DNA of 64,000 bases from Trissonchulus latispiculum (taxonomy: Eukaryota; Nematoda; Enoplea; Enoplida; Ironidae), in assembly GCA_030248195.1 (NCBI GenBank), contig JASAND010030897.1:1-64000 (forward strand). The letters are read 5' to 3'. A program made the position numbers and the translations under genes. The notes beneath the pieces were generated by a model that saw nothing but the letters and a program-made list of their open reading frames with translations, made no database searches and had not been told where the DNA came from. This document shows, one piece after another, positions 10,930 through 22,680 of this stretch (positions are counted from its first letter, which is position 1; each line of letters begins with the position of its first letter).

Positions 10930-13900
10930 ATTCTTTTGTGTTTTAAAACTGGGATTATAACTGACCTGATTTTGAGTATTTGACGTTACGAAACATGAAC
11001 CAATGACCGTTTTTTAAATAAGGCAAATAATACGCTTATCCTTAACTGAAGCTAACTACACCGATTAGGCACTATCCGACTAGCAATTTACCAACACAAC
11101 AAAACTAGCATTATTTTCTGAATTAAAGCTAGATGACCTATTAGTCCGCCACTCGGACGTCTTCCGTAAAATACTGAATTGCAGCGAACTCCATGCTGTT
11201 TTGTGCCTTACTCCTGTTATAGCTCTGGTTTGGGCTGGTCCTGGATTCCATGAATGCGGCTCATCCGTCCCCTAATCGCAGGACTACCTACACAGATGAC
11301 CGGAAACCCAACAGTTTAACAGATTTACAGTCCTAATTCGGGGTCCCCGTGGCCCTGGGCTGCAAATCCATTCCAAGCTACAGAACAGCCCACCGTTTCC
11401 TCGCCGAATTCACACAACATTCACTCCAAAAGCAGCATTTTCGCGTCAACTGGCAGTCAAGTTTTGAATGAAACCCTAATTATTTACCGTTAGGGGTCAA
11501 ATTGCTACTCAACTTGGCCCAATTCCTGCCTAATATTTGAATATTTACTCATTCATTCTGGCAGTCCCGAGACCCTTATCAGACAAAGGGGGTTTACATG
11601 GTATGCCCTCATTCACACTCACAACTACCCAATTTCGGTCCATAAATCACACTCTAGGAATAGTTGTACTCTTGGGACCTCACAACTCAAGAGGAATTTA
11701 CCCAAGGAGCCGCTTACGTAAATTTGTGGATCACATTCACACGATTACAGCCACGTCAACGTTTACTCATACAATTTATACACACATAATAAATCCTAAC
11801 TACTTCCTAGCAGAATTTGACTACCTATTGTATGCACATTTTGTTCTAATTCTGAGCTGACTAACTTCCATTTTTATTTTGAAATTCATGAACTTTGTAA
11901 GTTTGACGAAAACCACGAAGTTTAGAACTTTGGTAACTTTGGAAAGCAGAACGAGTAATAGTTGCCCAGGCAATTATTACTATAAAACAACTATACACAG
12001 ACACACGTTCCGCTAAGGACAGTTTTATTTTATTAGATTAACTGCGGGGAAGCCGGCCATTCCCCCTAGAACACCTGATAATTAATAGTTAGAAGCGATT
12101 TAGGTTTTAATTCCTGTTAACTTTGGTAGCCGACCTAGACAAGATTACGATTTACAAGTACAGACAGTATATTTTGCTTCATTTATGCAATTACGGCCGG
12201 TAATTCCTAATTGCCGGCTGTGGGGAAAATTAATCCCTAAATTAGCTCAGTTCTAGCATGAGGTCGTAACCATGGGACCTCCTACATATCTCAACTCAGG
12301 GTTGGGTCCCCACTCAGAATCCCAACTCTTCTACAAAACCCCGAAAAATGATAAAAAGATAAATTTTGGGCATAAAGCCCCTACTGAAAATTAAGGCCGA
12401 CTAGGCCGTGGCTTGGTAAAACCAGGTTGATTTTAAATTAAGGCCCGAGGGCCACAAAAAACGAGTTTTAGGTCAAAAAGGCCTCCTAAAAATCCCTAAA
12501 CTCGCGTTACTAATGTGCAGATTCTGGCCGAGCATAGTACGCTCATATGGCCCTCAACGTGTGGTGTTTGCTGCTTCGCTCAAGTCATCTCCTCTGACCT
12601 GTGTGGGTCAGAGGAGGCCCCTAACGGTAAAGTACGTCTTTTGGTCCCGGCCAAATCGCTGGCACAAAGGGAAGACGCACTAGTATTTGGGGGGAAAACC
12701 CGACCGCTCTCGGTCGTACCTGAAGCTAACACCGACTGAAAACTTGAAATTTCCAGTGAGCTGACAGGAGTGTGACAGCTCACTGGTGTTTGCCCTCTGT
12801 CGGATTTCCTTTGATTTTCGATGGAGCTTCCAGAATTTTCTGGAAGCTCCCTATCTTAAAGCGTGTGTCCGACGGCGGGCTGGCGAGGCGGCTGGTCCGT
12901 TGGAGGGGAGATTAATGGGAAAAAGAAATTATGACCCTCCAACTGACCCCTATTTGATGAATTTCCCAAGCTGAATTTTGGGAAACTTTGCAGACTTTTT
13001 GGTTAACACGTAAAGGTAACCAAAGGGGAAATTCGCTGCTTAAAAATTAATTTTCACGACATAAGGAATGAAACTGTACGAATTAAAGGCCTCCCGGAGC
13101 CCATTATGTAAAACTGAATATTAAATGTTAATTAAAATGTGTTATTCAGTAAATTTTACGTTTATTGTTTTTAGGCGCTCCCTTGTTTCCAAGCCCCTTT
13201 CTTTCCTTTTGGGCGTCCGAAAACAAGGGAGGCCGCTCGTTAATCCTAGCAACAATTGCTCTCCCTTGCTGGAACTCCTACGTGTCCAGCAAATGGACCA
13301 AGAGGGCAATTGTTGCGTAAAAATGTGCATACAAAGAATTACGTATTTTTCTGTAGACTAAAAACTAAATATTAAACATTCTACGTACGAAACTACCTAA
13401 GATTAACTAATTTCATCTTATTTTAATTATTTGGGAGGGAGTTAAGCCCCCTCCGAACGTATTACTATACCTAAAGGTGTATACTAATTCTTTCTCTGCG
13501 AGGCAAGTCTTTGCTGGGAGAGAGCCAACAGAGGCTCAATGAATGAAAACATGAATGGGCGTAACCACACGCAATTGTTACGCACTGTTGAAAAGGTCAC
13601 AAAAGGCCAATATTACGAAATTAAAATGTAACCATTCAAAACTTCTTTCGGTTATATCTTTCGCAATATTGGGAGTTAAAAGACCGGGTTTGGATTTTCA
13701 GAATCAGAAAAGAATTGCCTTTCAGGTAAGCCTAACTTAAATTTTTGTTAAAAATTTCACAAATTAACTAATTACTACCTAATTAATGCAGATTATGCCT
13801 AACTAACACTTACTAACACTAATTAATGTTATCCTATGCTATTAACGAGCAAATCATGACAATTTATTAACCTATCTTGCAACATTTGCGCTTACTGACA

Positions 13901-14457
13901 ATGAAAAACGTTTTAAACTCGAATTCTCCGGTTGAATTGCTGGTCATTTTGCAATACCTTTCTGTGCATCCATTTTCTTTGATAATTTCAAGCTGTTAAT
14001 TGAATTTTGACGAACTTCTGAACAACGAGAGGCCTTATTCGTGGCCTGGGAAGAGTACCGACTCCTCCATTATTAATTGGTAACCTATTTAACTCTTATT
14101 AAGCTGCACTCTGCTGAAGTTCCATTCCGTTCTGCGTCATTTGAGTGGGTCATAGTGCTTCTTCTAACCCTAGTTTTTTCCTATTTACACTAGAGCCTGT
14201 GTCCCTAGTTGTGAATTTCTGAGTGTTTTAGACTGACTGGCAACTCAGGTAGTTAAAAGACAAATATTTTCATACAGTGCTTGGACGTTCCATAAGTTAC
14301 ATTAGGCTCTCACAGGCACATCACTCATACTAAAGGCATCAAACAATTCGATTGAGGATCACAAATATGACAAACTGAGCTTTTCCTGTCATTTTCGAGT
14401 TTCATTTAGCCTTCTCCATTACAAACAGCATTCTCTGTGGCATTTTTAAATGTTATC
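10930..14457. other. Gene-free region, hairpin-rich in its second half
   Basis: No coding region is supported; the frames present are short and lack family features. Composition is balanced compared with the AT-rich surroundings. The stretch from about 12,440 holds a run of perfect hairpins, listed separately. Confidence 0.5.
12441..13315. repeat. Series of perfect short inverted repeats
   Basis: Successive hairpins: 12442-12453 (GGCCC/GGGCC); 12589-12616 (CTCCTCTGACC/GGTCAGAGGAG); 12753-12785 (CCAGTGAGCTG/CAGCTCACTGG); 12823-12850 (GGAGCTTCCAGAA/TTCTGGAAGCTCC with a 2-nt loop); 13178-13231 (CTCCCTTGTTT/AAACAAGGGAG); and a nested pair at 13250-13315 (CAACAATTGC/GCAATTGTTG outside, TTGCTGGA/TCCAGCAA inside). 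The stems are unrelated in sequence, so this is not a tandem repeat. What they do is unknown. Confidence 0.6.
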
Positions 14458-14483
14458 ATAGGGGTCGCGGCAGCGACCCCTAT
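14458..14483. repeat. Perfect 11-bp hairpin
   Basis: ATAGGGGTCGC pairs with GCGACCCCTAT around the loop GGCA. It lies about 190 bp before the tandem units that flank the giant LTR element. It is not followed by a T-run and no gene precedes it, so terminator function is not supported. Confidence 0.6.
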
Positions 14484-14677
14484 AATATATGTGCAAAGTG
14501 GCTGGAGATAAATATAAGTATAAAATAAGCTGCGCAGAAGCTACGCAAAATCCTGCGCAGATTTCATGCGCAAATTGTAGAGCACATCGAGTTTACTATA
14601 TCTGTGGAGTTTCAGCTCCGTATCACTTTCCGTTAAAAAGTTGCGCCCCTGACCGGTTATGGCGGCGATGTTTTTTC

Positions 14678-14876
14678 CGGTTTCTCCTATTTAATGGTCG
14701 TATTGTCCTGAATTTCCGCCTCTTTCACGTAATCTGCAGCGGATGCCGGACCTAAAGGGGTATAGGGTCTGGTAGTACCCCATGCGCCATTTAAGAATCG
14801 CTACTTTTTTTGCGCCGCAGGTGCGCCACAGCGCCGCAGCGACACCGCAAAGTCGGTTTCTCCTATTTGATGGTTG
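14678..14876. repeat. Tandem 176-bp flank unit, split by the LTR element
   Basis: The words 'cggtttctcctattt' begin at 14678 and again at 14854, and unit 1 continues 'atggtcgtattgtcc'. Unit 2 is cut by the LTR element after 'gatggttg' and resumes at 36311 with 'gttgtattgtac', running to about 36466. Both units share 'ctgcagcgg', 'ctaaagggg(c)tatagggtct' and a GCGCCGCAG-rich end. Unit 1 therefore acts as a natural empty-site reference for the insertion. Confidence 0.7.
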
Positions 14877-15634
14877 TGTAACGGATCAAGGTGACACATG
14901 GTCAACCTTTCCGTTGCTGGCGGTTGTAGCTAGCATAGCTACCCGCTTGGCTTCATATATCATCGTCACCTTGGGCTGGGATACGTTTGCAAGTCACGTA
15001 GCTCCCCCAACGTGTATACGTGGGATTGGGTGGGTTCCCCCCTCGTGACTTTGGGAGCTACGTGATTGGGGGAAATTTCCACTAGGGGGCGCTCGTGGGA
15101 GGGTCCAACCCAACACTCGCTTCCCCCCTTCACTTTGTATTGTTCTGTCATTGTGAGCGCTTGCTCTATTACTCTGCTATTTCTCCCCCATAATTACTGT
15201 GTATATATTCTGTGTCTCCCTCAGCTCTCCCCAGAGCTTGGTACGTTGGTCGACTCTGTCAGCGCCTGTAACTGTAAGTTAGTTAGTGTTTGTTGTTTGT
15301 GTGTTTGTCTGAGGGTCATCCCTATATTTTATAATATCTTATTGTTATTATTATAACCAATAATTACTTGTTGTTTCGTTCTAATTAAAGTGTATTTAGC
15401 TAGGTTTAGTATTTCTGAGCTCCTATTAGGTAAGTAGTTCAATTCTGAGTGAGTGAGAGTGCGAGTCACCTCGCCCTTAGTATCGGAATTACCCCTGCGT
15501 ATTTATCTGGCGAGGCTGTCCCGACCGTCTCCTGTAGTCGGTCTGTTATCCATCTGTGGCACGGTCTCCGCCTCCGCTACGTCAGGGCGTGGTAACGGTG
15601 TTAGTACGTAGGTAAACCTACTAGCCCCGCTACA
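14877..15634 (+). repeat. 5' LTR of the giant element
   Basis: 758 bp, TG...CA. It carries a TATATAT box at about 15202 and ATTAAA at 15384-15389, giving a plausible U3-R-U5 layout with transcription starting near 15,230. A consensus splice donor, AG|GTAAGT, occurs at 15428-15434. That base run is altered in the 3' LTR. The following sequence (TTAGGCTGCCAGGAGC) is not a textbook tRNA primer-binding site. Confidence 0.9.
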
Positions 15635-16246
15635 TTAGGCTGCCAGGAGCTCAGGGATTTCTTGCATGAACCCCTTCGTAAAATTTTTCAAATTTTTGTT
15701 TATTTTTGTTTTAGTTTCGTTGGGGTCCCCCCCGTAGTTCTTCGCGTTCAGCGCACGAATTTTTTCCAATTTTCTTAGGTAGGTAAACCCCCCTAGGGTT
15801 AAAAAACTGAAAACTTTTTTCTCTAGGGTCTGACTGTTTGTATATGTGTATAACTGTGTACCTGGTTCTCCCTCAATTTAGGCTCTAATACAGCATCTAT
15901 TTTTGGGGTGAGCTAATTTTAGGGCTATTTTTGGGATTTAAGCTTGGAATTTTTTCCAAAGTTCGTACCTAATTAACAAATAATTTTGTTGTGATAATTT
16001 TATTTGTGTTGGTGATTTTGCTTGTCTAATCCCCTTGATTTTAGGTTAATTTTGGTAATTGTTTCTTTTTCAGGCCAAAAATAGTAATTATTTGCTACAA
16101 TTTATATCAATTTATTGTATTGTGTACAATTGTTTATATACGTATACATTGGTATTTTTCTGGGGTACCTAAGAGTATTTTTGAGTTGTAACTAATTGTC
16201 ATTTTTTAAAAAAAACTTTTAGACTAAGAAGAGAGTGCAACTCAAT
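15635..16246 (+). other. Untranslated leader of the giant element
   Basis: About 610 bp between the LTR and the first ATG of gag, rich in T runs and without an open frame. It ends with a pyrimidine-rich tract and TTTTAG at about 16217-16222, which would serve as a splice acceptor just before gag. Confidence 0.5.
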
Positions 16247-18716
16247 ATGGATCAAAAGCGCACAAGCCTACTCTTGAAAGAACGAAAACTACGTCACCAA
16301 CCCTATTCGGTGACTGGACATCGTGGAGACTCCCATTTGGACTGTATGGGATGCCAGCCCTCCACGTCGAGAGCGAATTCTTGGTCGTTCAACGACCGGG
16401 AATTGGTGCAGAGGATGCGCCCCCGGTCCAGTTCTGCCACGAGAGCGGATCTGAGAAGAAAGAAGAGTGGCTGGGCATCAGGGACTGCTCGGAAAAGCAG
16501 TGACCCTTCTCTGGATCCAGTGATTTCCAGTTCTTTGACAAGTCTGTCTGAGCCTGAACTGTCTGGAACGGGTTCGTCATCGAACTCAGCCTTTGTGACA
16601 GCAGCATCTAGCCTGACATCTCTGGATAATGACCAATCTAGCGGTTTAGCCGCTCAGGCACGAAACTTCAGTGATGAAATGAACAGGACATTGGACTGGA
16701 AGGAACTTGGATTTGATTAGAGGGACTCTCCTCAGAGTTCTGAGTCGAGTCCGGGGGACCGGACCGTCATCGGTCTTGAGGAGCGCATGGACTTGGGTTC
16801 GTCCCCGGACCGTGGGCAGGCTCTACAAGAATCTGATGATGACATGACGGCCCTGGGAGCTGCGGCGATGCCTGGATTGCCACCTTTGGACGACCTGGTA
16901 AATTCAGTGTGCCAGAACCTTGGAATTAATCTGGAACACGAGTTCTCACTTGGAACGGCGGCACTGAACAATTGGGCCATGGATTCGGGAGCACAGCATA
17001 GGCTGTCCTGGGACCCATCATTTGATGTTGGGACTCAGGCTTTGGCTTCACCGTCTCATCAGCCCAGTCCATCACGGAGCTCCGCGGGTGTCATCACCTC
17101 CGTAGTAGCGAACCAAGGAATGGAACAACAAGTTATGGTGCCTCGGCCCTCACAAACGACAACCAGGGGACAGATGGGCCCAGCCCAACGCCCTGAGGGA
17201 GCAGTCGTGATCACATTGAACACGACCGTCGCGAATATCCAGATTTTGCGACCGGACCTTTGGTCAACCCCATCACAAACCTCGTCACCGGTGACCAGAA
17301 GACCAAATATCTTGCGACCATCGGTTCGTGGTGGACGGACCGGTCATCGGGTTCATGCTGGTGGTCGGATTTTGATGTCGTCAATTCCGGAAACCAGTCC
17401 AGCTGATCATTTGGGACCAATGGAACCATCAACCAGTCATCAGCCATCACAGGAACAGCCGGTTCAGCCGACTGCCCCCCCCCCCCCACCGCGACGAACA
17501 TCGTCGGGTGGGTCGGTCGACATGGTCAGAATGGCGCTTCAACAAGTGCAGATGTTGAATGACTACACCAAATGGTTCAAGTCAATCTCCAAGTTCAAGG
17601 GACGAAAAGGAGTCATCAAATTGTCAACATGGCTGAAGATGTTTGAGTCAACTTGGGAGGCAAGTGGAGCCGAGCTTGACCTCAAACGGCCATTGTTATG
17701 GTATCTGCTTGATGATGCGCTCAAGCAAGACTTGGAAGGACAGACCATGGGAACCTATGAGGAATTGGTGTCCATTCTTCATCAGCTGTATGAGCCGGTC
17801 ACCAAATCGGCCGACAAATATGCTCGGGAATTCTTCGAACGGAAACAACTCGCATCAGAATCGAGCCTGGATTATCTCAACGAGCTGAGGTCCCTCGCCT
17901 GTAAAGCCTTTCCGACGGCCGAGCTGAAGGATCGTGAGCTTAAGGTGGTGGAGCGGGCCTCTAGAGGACTCAAAGCGGCATTGCGAGCAAAGGTCGCGAG
18001 TTTGTTCGCTGATGCCGAGAATTGGGACCATCGCAGGCCTAATGATATCTTCATTATTTATTATTTGTGCGTATTTTGGAAGCGGTCCATGGAAGCCCAT
18101 GGAGACCATTTGTAGCGTTGGTGACGGTGAGAGGTTACAGCCCACTGATCAGCAGGAATGTCCAGCGTACGTACGCGAACTCAAACGTGAGCTTCAGGAC
18201 GTCAGGAACTCGATCGTCCAAGGCCATGCAATGGCAACAGGTCAACAATCCTGGGACGACGAAGTGGTCGCAGCCTGTGAGATATTGGATGATCCGAACA
18301 TGCAAGATTTGGACCCGGAGGAAGTCTGCTTCTTGGTGGAGCAACAGGCGAAAGCTGGAAGCTCAGGAAAGGCATCTTCTAGTCAGCATAGGTCCAATCG
18401 TTGTACCTACTGCGCGGAACCTGGTCACAGGTGGGCGCATTGTCCGGTGTATAATAAGAACATCACTTTCTGGGGTGACAACCCACTTTGGCTCAGAATG
18501 GTCAACAGCAGATTCTTTGGATGTTTGCTGAAACAGAAGGATGATGGCACTGGTCAATTTGAAGTGAAACGCCCGTCCGGCGGTGGTGGTGCAACGCGTG
18601 GTTCGGGTCGCTTCCTGTCATCAGGTCGCGGCGGTGGTGGGTTCAGGAAAAGAGGTGGTGGTGGTGGTGGAAGCAATGCTGGTCAACGAACTGGTGGCAA
18701 TTCGGGAAACGAATGA
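16247..18716 (+). pseudogene. gag: gag polyprotein of the giant element (broken)
   Basis: The structural protein that would form the retrotransposon particle. Reading starts at ATG 16247 (MDQKRTSLLL...). It runs through a Ser/Pro-rich N-terminal region, is stopped by an in-frame TAG at 16718-16720, and continues in the same frame to about 18,030. The section around 17,560-18,000 (YTKWFKSISKFKG... YAREFFERKQLASESSLDYL) has the look of a Ty3/Gypsy capsid domain. An out-of-frame AT-rich patch at about 18,035-18,070 ends that frame. The next frame carries a CCHC zinc knuckle, CTYCAEPGHRWAHC (about 18,401-18,442), and a Gly-rich tail with Arg/Lys up to the TGA at 18716. The family assignment rests on the capsid-like stretch, the knuckle and the position ahead of pol. 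Confidence 0.75.
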
Positions 18717-19925
18717 TGGGGGAGCGGACCCCCGCCAAAAAACCGCAGGCCGGTCATGTTAGCATGATTAGGAGGCCACCCGACCACAGGGGTCACGATT
18801 TCCCGAACCGTGGATCACAGGGATCCCAGGTCGGCCATTGGGTCCGACCAGTCAGCCAGTTTCGTCACTCAGGTCATGTCAATATGTTACGATATCAGCA
18901 TATTGGGACGTTGTCCGACGAGGAATTGCATACCCCACGTTGGAAATGCATTGAAGGATATCCTGAAGCTAAGTGCTTCCATATGGCTTGTGTACTGCAT
19001 AATGACGGAAGCAGGATCGCCATTCGGTCGGGGTCTTCCCCAGAAGACTTCACTTGCCTCAGCGGCAAGACCAGGATCCTCTGAGACCTCAGGAACATCC
19101 GGAATCTGGGCAATCTCAGGAACCTCGGGGACCGAAAAAGCCGAAGAAGCCCAAGAAGCCCAACAAAAATGGCAAGAAGAAGAAGGGCAAAGCTCAGTTA
19201 CAGGATGGGTCTGTTTGTCAGGAATCGGATTCGGAACAGTCACCCATGAATTTGGTGGCAACACAAGCTGTCACGGTCAAGGACGGCTTGTCTCTTCAGG
19301 AGGCTGCATCAAAGGATTGCTATCCGGAACCCAGTTCACCGGATGCTCGTGCTTCGAACTCGAGTTCAACTCGGGTTTCTAGCACGAGCCCCGGGGACGA
19401 CCCTCGTGATCAGCCTATGTCGTCATCGACGTCTGCTACTGCCAAGAAGACCGAGAACGCGAACCGGGAAACTCCACCCATTCCGAAATTTAAACTTCAG
19501 CGGTCAGCCGGTGATACCTGGCATACTCCACGTAAAGCCGCGAACCGGACCTCCTCCAAAGGTCAGGATGATATTCCGACGTTCAATACGTTTGATCCGT
19601 TGGATTTGTCCAAGGTAGACGCGGACATGTTGGAGGCATACTGGACTCGACTAACCAAAGCACAAGACGCCTGGAGTCAAGAGGAGGATAAACTGGGGAA
19701 AATGGAGGGTGCCGTTCAACGGCAATCCCCCAAAACGAAGGCAGCAGCGAAGACAGTTGTAGACAACATGGAGGATTTCGAGGAGGTTCTGAGTGCCTTC
19801 ATGAAGGAATGCCGACAGGAGGACATCGCCAACGTGGTCGAAAAGGTGTCCAAGGCCACCGAACCTGATGACGACATGGATCGTTCCTTTAAACTTCGGG
19901 TCATCCCGAAGACGAGGCTGACCAC
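18717..19925 (+). pseudogene. gag-pol linker region, Lys-rich (broken)
   Basis: This segment lies between the gag zinc knuckle and the protease. The coherent reading moves between frames. A long stretch in one frame, about 19,054-19,925, begins with a strongly basic Pro/Lys tract (PKKPKKPKKPNKNGKKKKGK). It continues as a Ser/Thr-rich and then charged, probably helical region (about 19,600-19,880, with repeated Glu/Asp/Lys). No catalytic domain is recognised. The basic tract suggests nucleic-acid binding or nuclear entry, which is inference. An indel near 19,925 moves the reading into the protease frame. Confidence 0.55.
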
Positions 19926-20400
19926 GACGGATTGGCCAAAAAGGACATCCGTGAGGCTGTTCGACAGGTCATGAACGGCGAGGCGGTCTACTTTGCCAAT
20001 TCAGTGGCTTCCATCTCGCTACATCACTCGCCATATGTCCTTTTCCGGATTAATGATGTCACTGCCCTGGGTCTGGTGGACACCGGCGCTTCTGTCTTTG
20101 ATCTCAAAGGAGTTCTATGACAGGGACAAGCATCACGCATTGACGCCTATGACAGCAGCGGAGATGCCTAGCATTTCGGTAGCCGGAGAGGGAAATAAAT
20201 TGACGATCCTTGGTCAATGCAAACTAACGTTGCGGTTTTGTCAAACGCAAGGACAGATGGCAGAAAGTACAACTTACAGGTTCTATGTGGTTCCGGAGTT
20301 ACAACAGGAAATGCTGATAGGGTATGACTTCCTGTATAATATGGGTTACAGCATTCATCCTGGTGGTGGTTTCATGCCCAGCTACTATGGACGAGTGCTG
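19926..20400 (+). pseudogene. pol: Retroviral-type aspartic protease domain of pol (broken)
   Basis: The active-site signature ALGLVDTGAS is read at about 20,069-20,098. The C-terminal half, in a neighbouring frame, holds the second hallmark (EMLIGYDFLYNMGY, about 20,310-20,350). The frame changes once just before the domain (about 19,925) and again directly after the DTGAS triplet (about 20,096), so no uninterrupted protease can be made from this copy. The domain would cut the Gag-Pol polyprotein. Confidence 0.8.
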
Positions 20401-21149
20401 TTCTTGAACTCAGCTGAACTGCAGGGGATTTCGGTGGTGTATAATATCCCATTGGCTGCAGCGGTCAACTTGTGCATCAGGGAAAGGGTCAGAGTGCTCC
20501 CTGGTCGAGAAAAGGATGTTCCGGTAAAGGCTACGATGGCACGAGGCCTAGCCGTACCGAAGAGCCAGTTCATGCTGTTTGAAGCGAACCCGGAGGCTAT
20601 TGAAACATATGGAGTGTTTCCTCAGGCTGGTGTCCTGACTGTAACCCCAAAGGTCACCTACATTCGTGTCTACAATGGAGGAGACCAAATTGTTGACCTC
20701 CCTAAAGGAATGGTAATGGGAGAGGCCTGTCCAGCAGTCCACGTTCGCGAGGCGGAACGGCCAACATCCTACGTAATGGAGGCAGGGGTCGATTTGCAGA
20801 CCATCCATTACAATCTCAATAGATGGCTCGGTCATCCGGCCACCTATTCGCTATGGGCGGAACAGGTTGGTGAAAGTGTAAGCAAGTTACACAGGATGTT
20901 TCCAGGAATCTATCCATTGGATTTACCATTGCAGCCATCTATGGAACAAGCTGACGCAGTCGTGGTTCAGCGGCCCAAATCGCCGGTAACTTATGCGGTC
21001 CAGGAACCCAAACATAGAACCGAGATCCATAAGTCATCTGATCCTGAGGATCGGGAAATGCCTTCGGAGACGACCACTGGTGGACATTTCTACTCTGCTG
21101 AGGATCGGGAGCCACGTCCTGAACCTACGGAGCAAGAAAAACTGGAGGA

Positions 21150-22680
21150 TATTGAGGCCAATGTTGACTTTGATAACATGGATTGCTCGGACGACATCAA
21201 AGTGGAGTTCAAGAAGATGCTTTTGGAATACTACGACGTAGTGGTCCGGCCAGGTAATCCTGGTCGGACCAAAATCGATCAGCATCTGATTAATACAGGC
21301 AAGGATGAACCTCTGAAGAGCCGTGCGTATCGTATGAATCCGAAGCAGAAGGCTGAGGTCGAGAAGCACATAAACTCCATGCTCAAGGAAGGGGTATGCG
21401 AACCCTCGACAAGTCCGTGGTCTTTTCCCTGCATTCTGGTTGGGAAGAAGGATGGTTCAACCAGATTGGTCATAGACTACCGCAGGCTGAATAAGATCAC
21501 TAAGAAGGACAACTACCCACTGCCAAAGATTGACGAGATCATGGACCAGCTCAAGGGTAGTGCAATCTTCTCAACGATAGATTTAGCAGCTGGTTATTGG
21601 CAGGTCGAGGTATACCCTGAGCATCGGGAGAAGGCAGCGTTCGTGTCTCATATGGGACTGTTCCACATGAACGTCATGCCTTTTGGGCTGTGCAATGTGC
21701 CAGCCACCATCCAGAGGATCATGGAAAATTTTTTGACCGGATTGCCTGTCTACATTGATGATGTCCTGATTCCATCACAATCCTTCAGTGAGCATCTGAA
21801 AATGCTCAAGGTCGTCTTCCAGAAGCTGCATGATAATGGACTACGGATCAAACTGAAGAAATGTGTCTTCATCCGCAAGAAAGTCCCTTTCCTAGGGCAT
21901 ATGATCAGTCAGGATGGCTACGAAGTAGATCCTGACAAGGTAGCTGCAGTGGCCAAGCTACCTAATCCTGTTGATTGCCGTGGCGTTAAGCCGTTCCTCG
22001 GAATGTCAGGATACTATCGGAGGTTTGTGCCCAACTATGCCAAGGTGGCAGCACCGCTCATTGATCTGCTCAAAAAGGATGCTGTCTTCGAGTGGTCTGA
22101 CCGAAGCTCCGGTGTTGGCGTATCCGGATTTCGACAAGATTTTCATCTTGTCGGTGGATGCGAGCCATCATGGCTTGGGAGCGGTCCTCGAACAGCCCGT
22201 GTCGATTCCTCGCAGTCCAAAGAAGCCGGGCGAGGCATGGACGGTAAAGACACGTCCAGTGGCGTATGCCAGTCGTACACTCACGGTGTACGAGAGGAAT
22301 TATTCGGCCACAGATCTCGATGGAGCAGGAGTGGTTTGGGCATGTCAGAAGTTTCGCCACTATCTGACGACAAGAGCCTTCATCATCAGAACGGATCATA
22401 TGGCAGTTAAGGACCTCCTTAACAACAGATCAGTGCTGGGAGCTGGAAGACAGGCAAGATTTGCCTTGCGCCTGCAGGAGTTCGATGTCATTGTGGATTA
22501 TCGACCAGGTCGCGACAATGTAGTTCCGGACGCATTGTCACGTCTTCCAGGCTATGACCGTCCAACGGAAATGGAAATGGATGGGACGGAAGTCATGTAC
22601 CCGCCGGAAATCTGTGCCATTGGTGATGATGTGCTCACCTCCGCCGAGTGGAAACGCGCGCTGCGCAAGAATCAAGCCCA
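21150..22680 (+). pseudogene. pol: Reverse transcriptase-RNase H region of pol (broken)
   Basis: RT spans about 21,210-22,085 in one frame. Its motifs are SPWSFPCILVGKKDGSTRLV, DYRRLN, FSTIDLAAGYWQV, MPFGLCNVPA, the catalytic YIDD at about 21,752-21,763 and FLGHMIS. RNase H follows in the next frame: LSVDASHHGLGAVL (about 22,147-22,188), IIRTDHMAVKDLL and the terminal PDALSRLPG (about 22,527-22,553). The join near 22,085-22,110 has a frameshift, and a dozen or so residues normally found between RT and RNase H are absent, so a small deletion is likely. Another shift follows RNase H at about 22,670. Similarity in motif order and spacing places it in Ty3/Gypsy. Confidence 0.9.

Noticed and set aside
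12441..13315. CRISPR array or tandem repeat
   Set aside because: The stems are unrelated to each other and there are no regular spacers.
14458..14483. Intrinsic terminator
   Set aside because: Eukaryotic context, no T-run after the stem and no gene before it.
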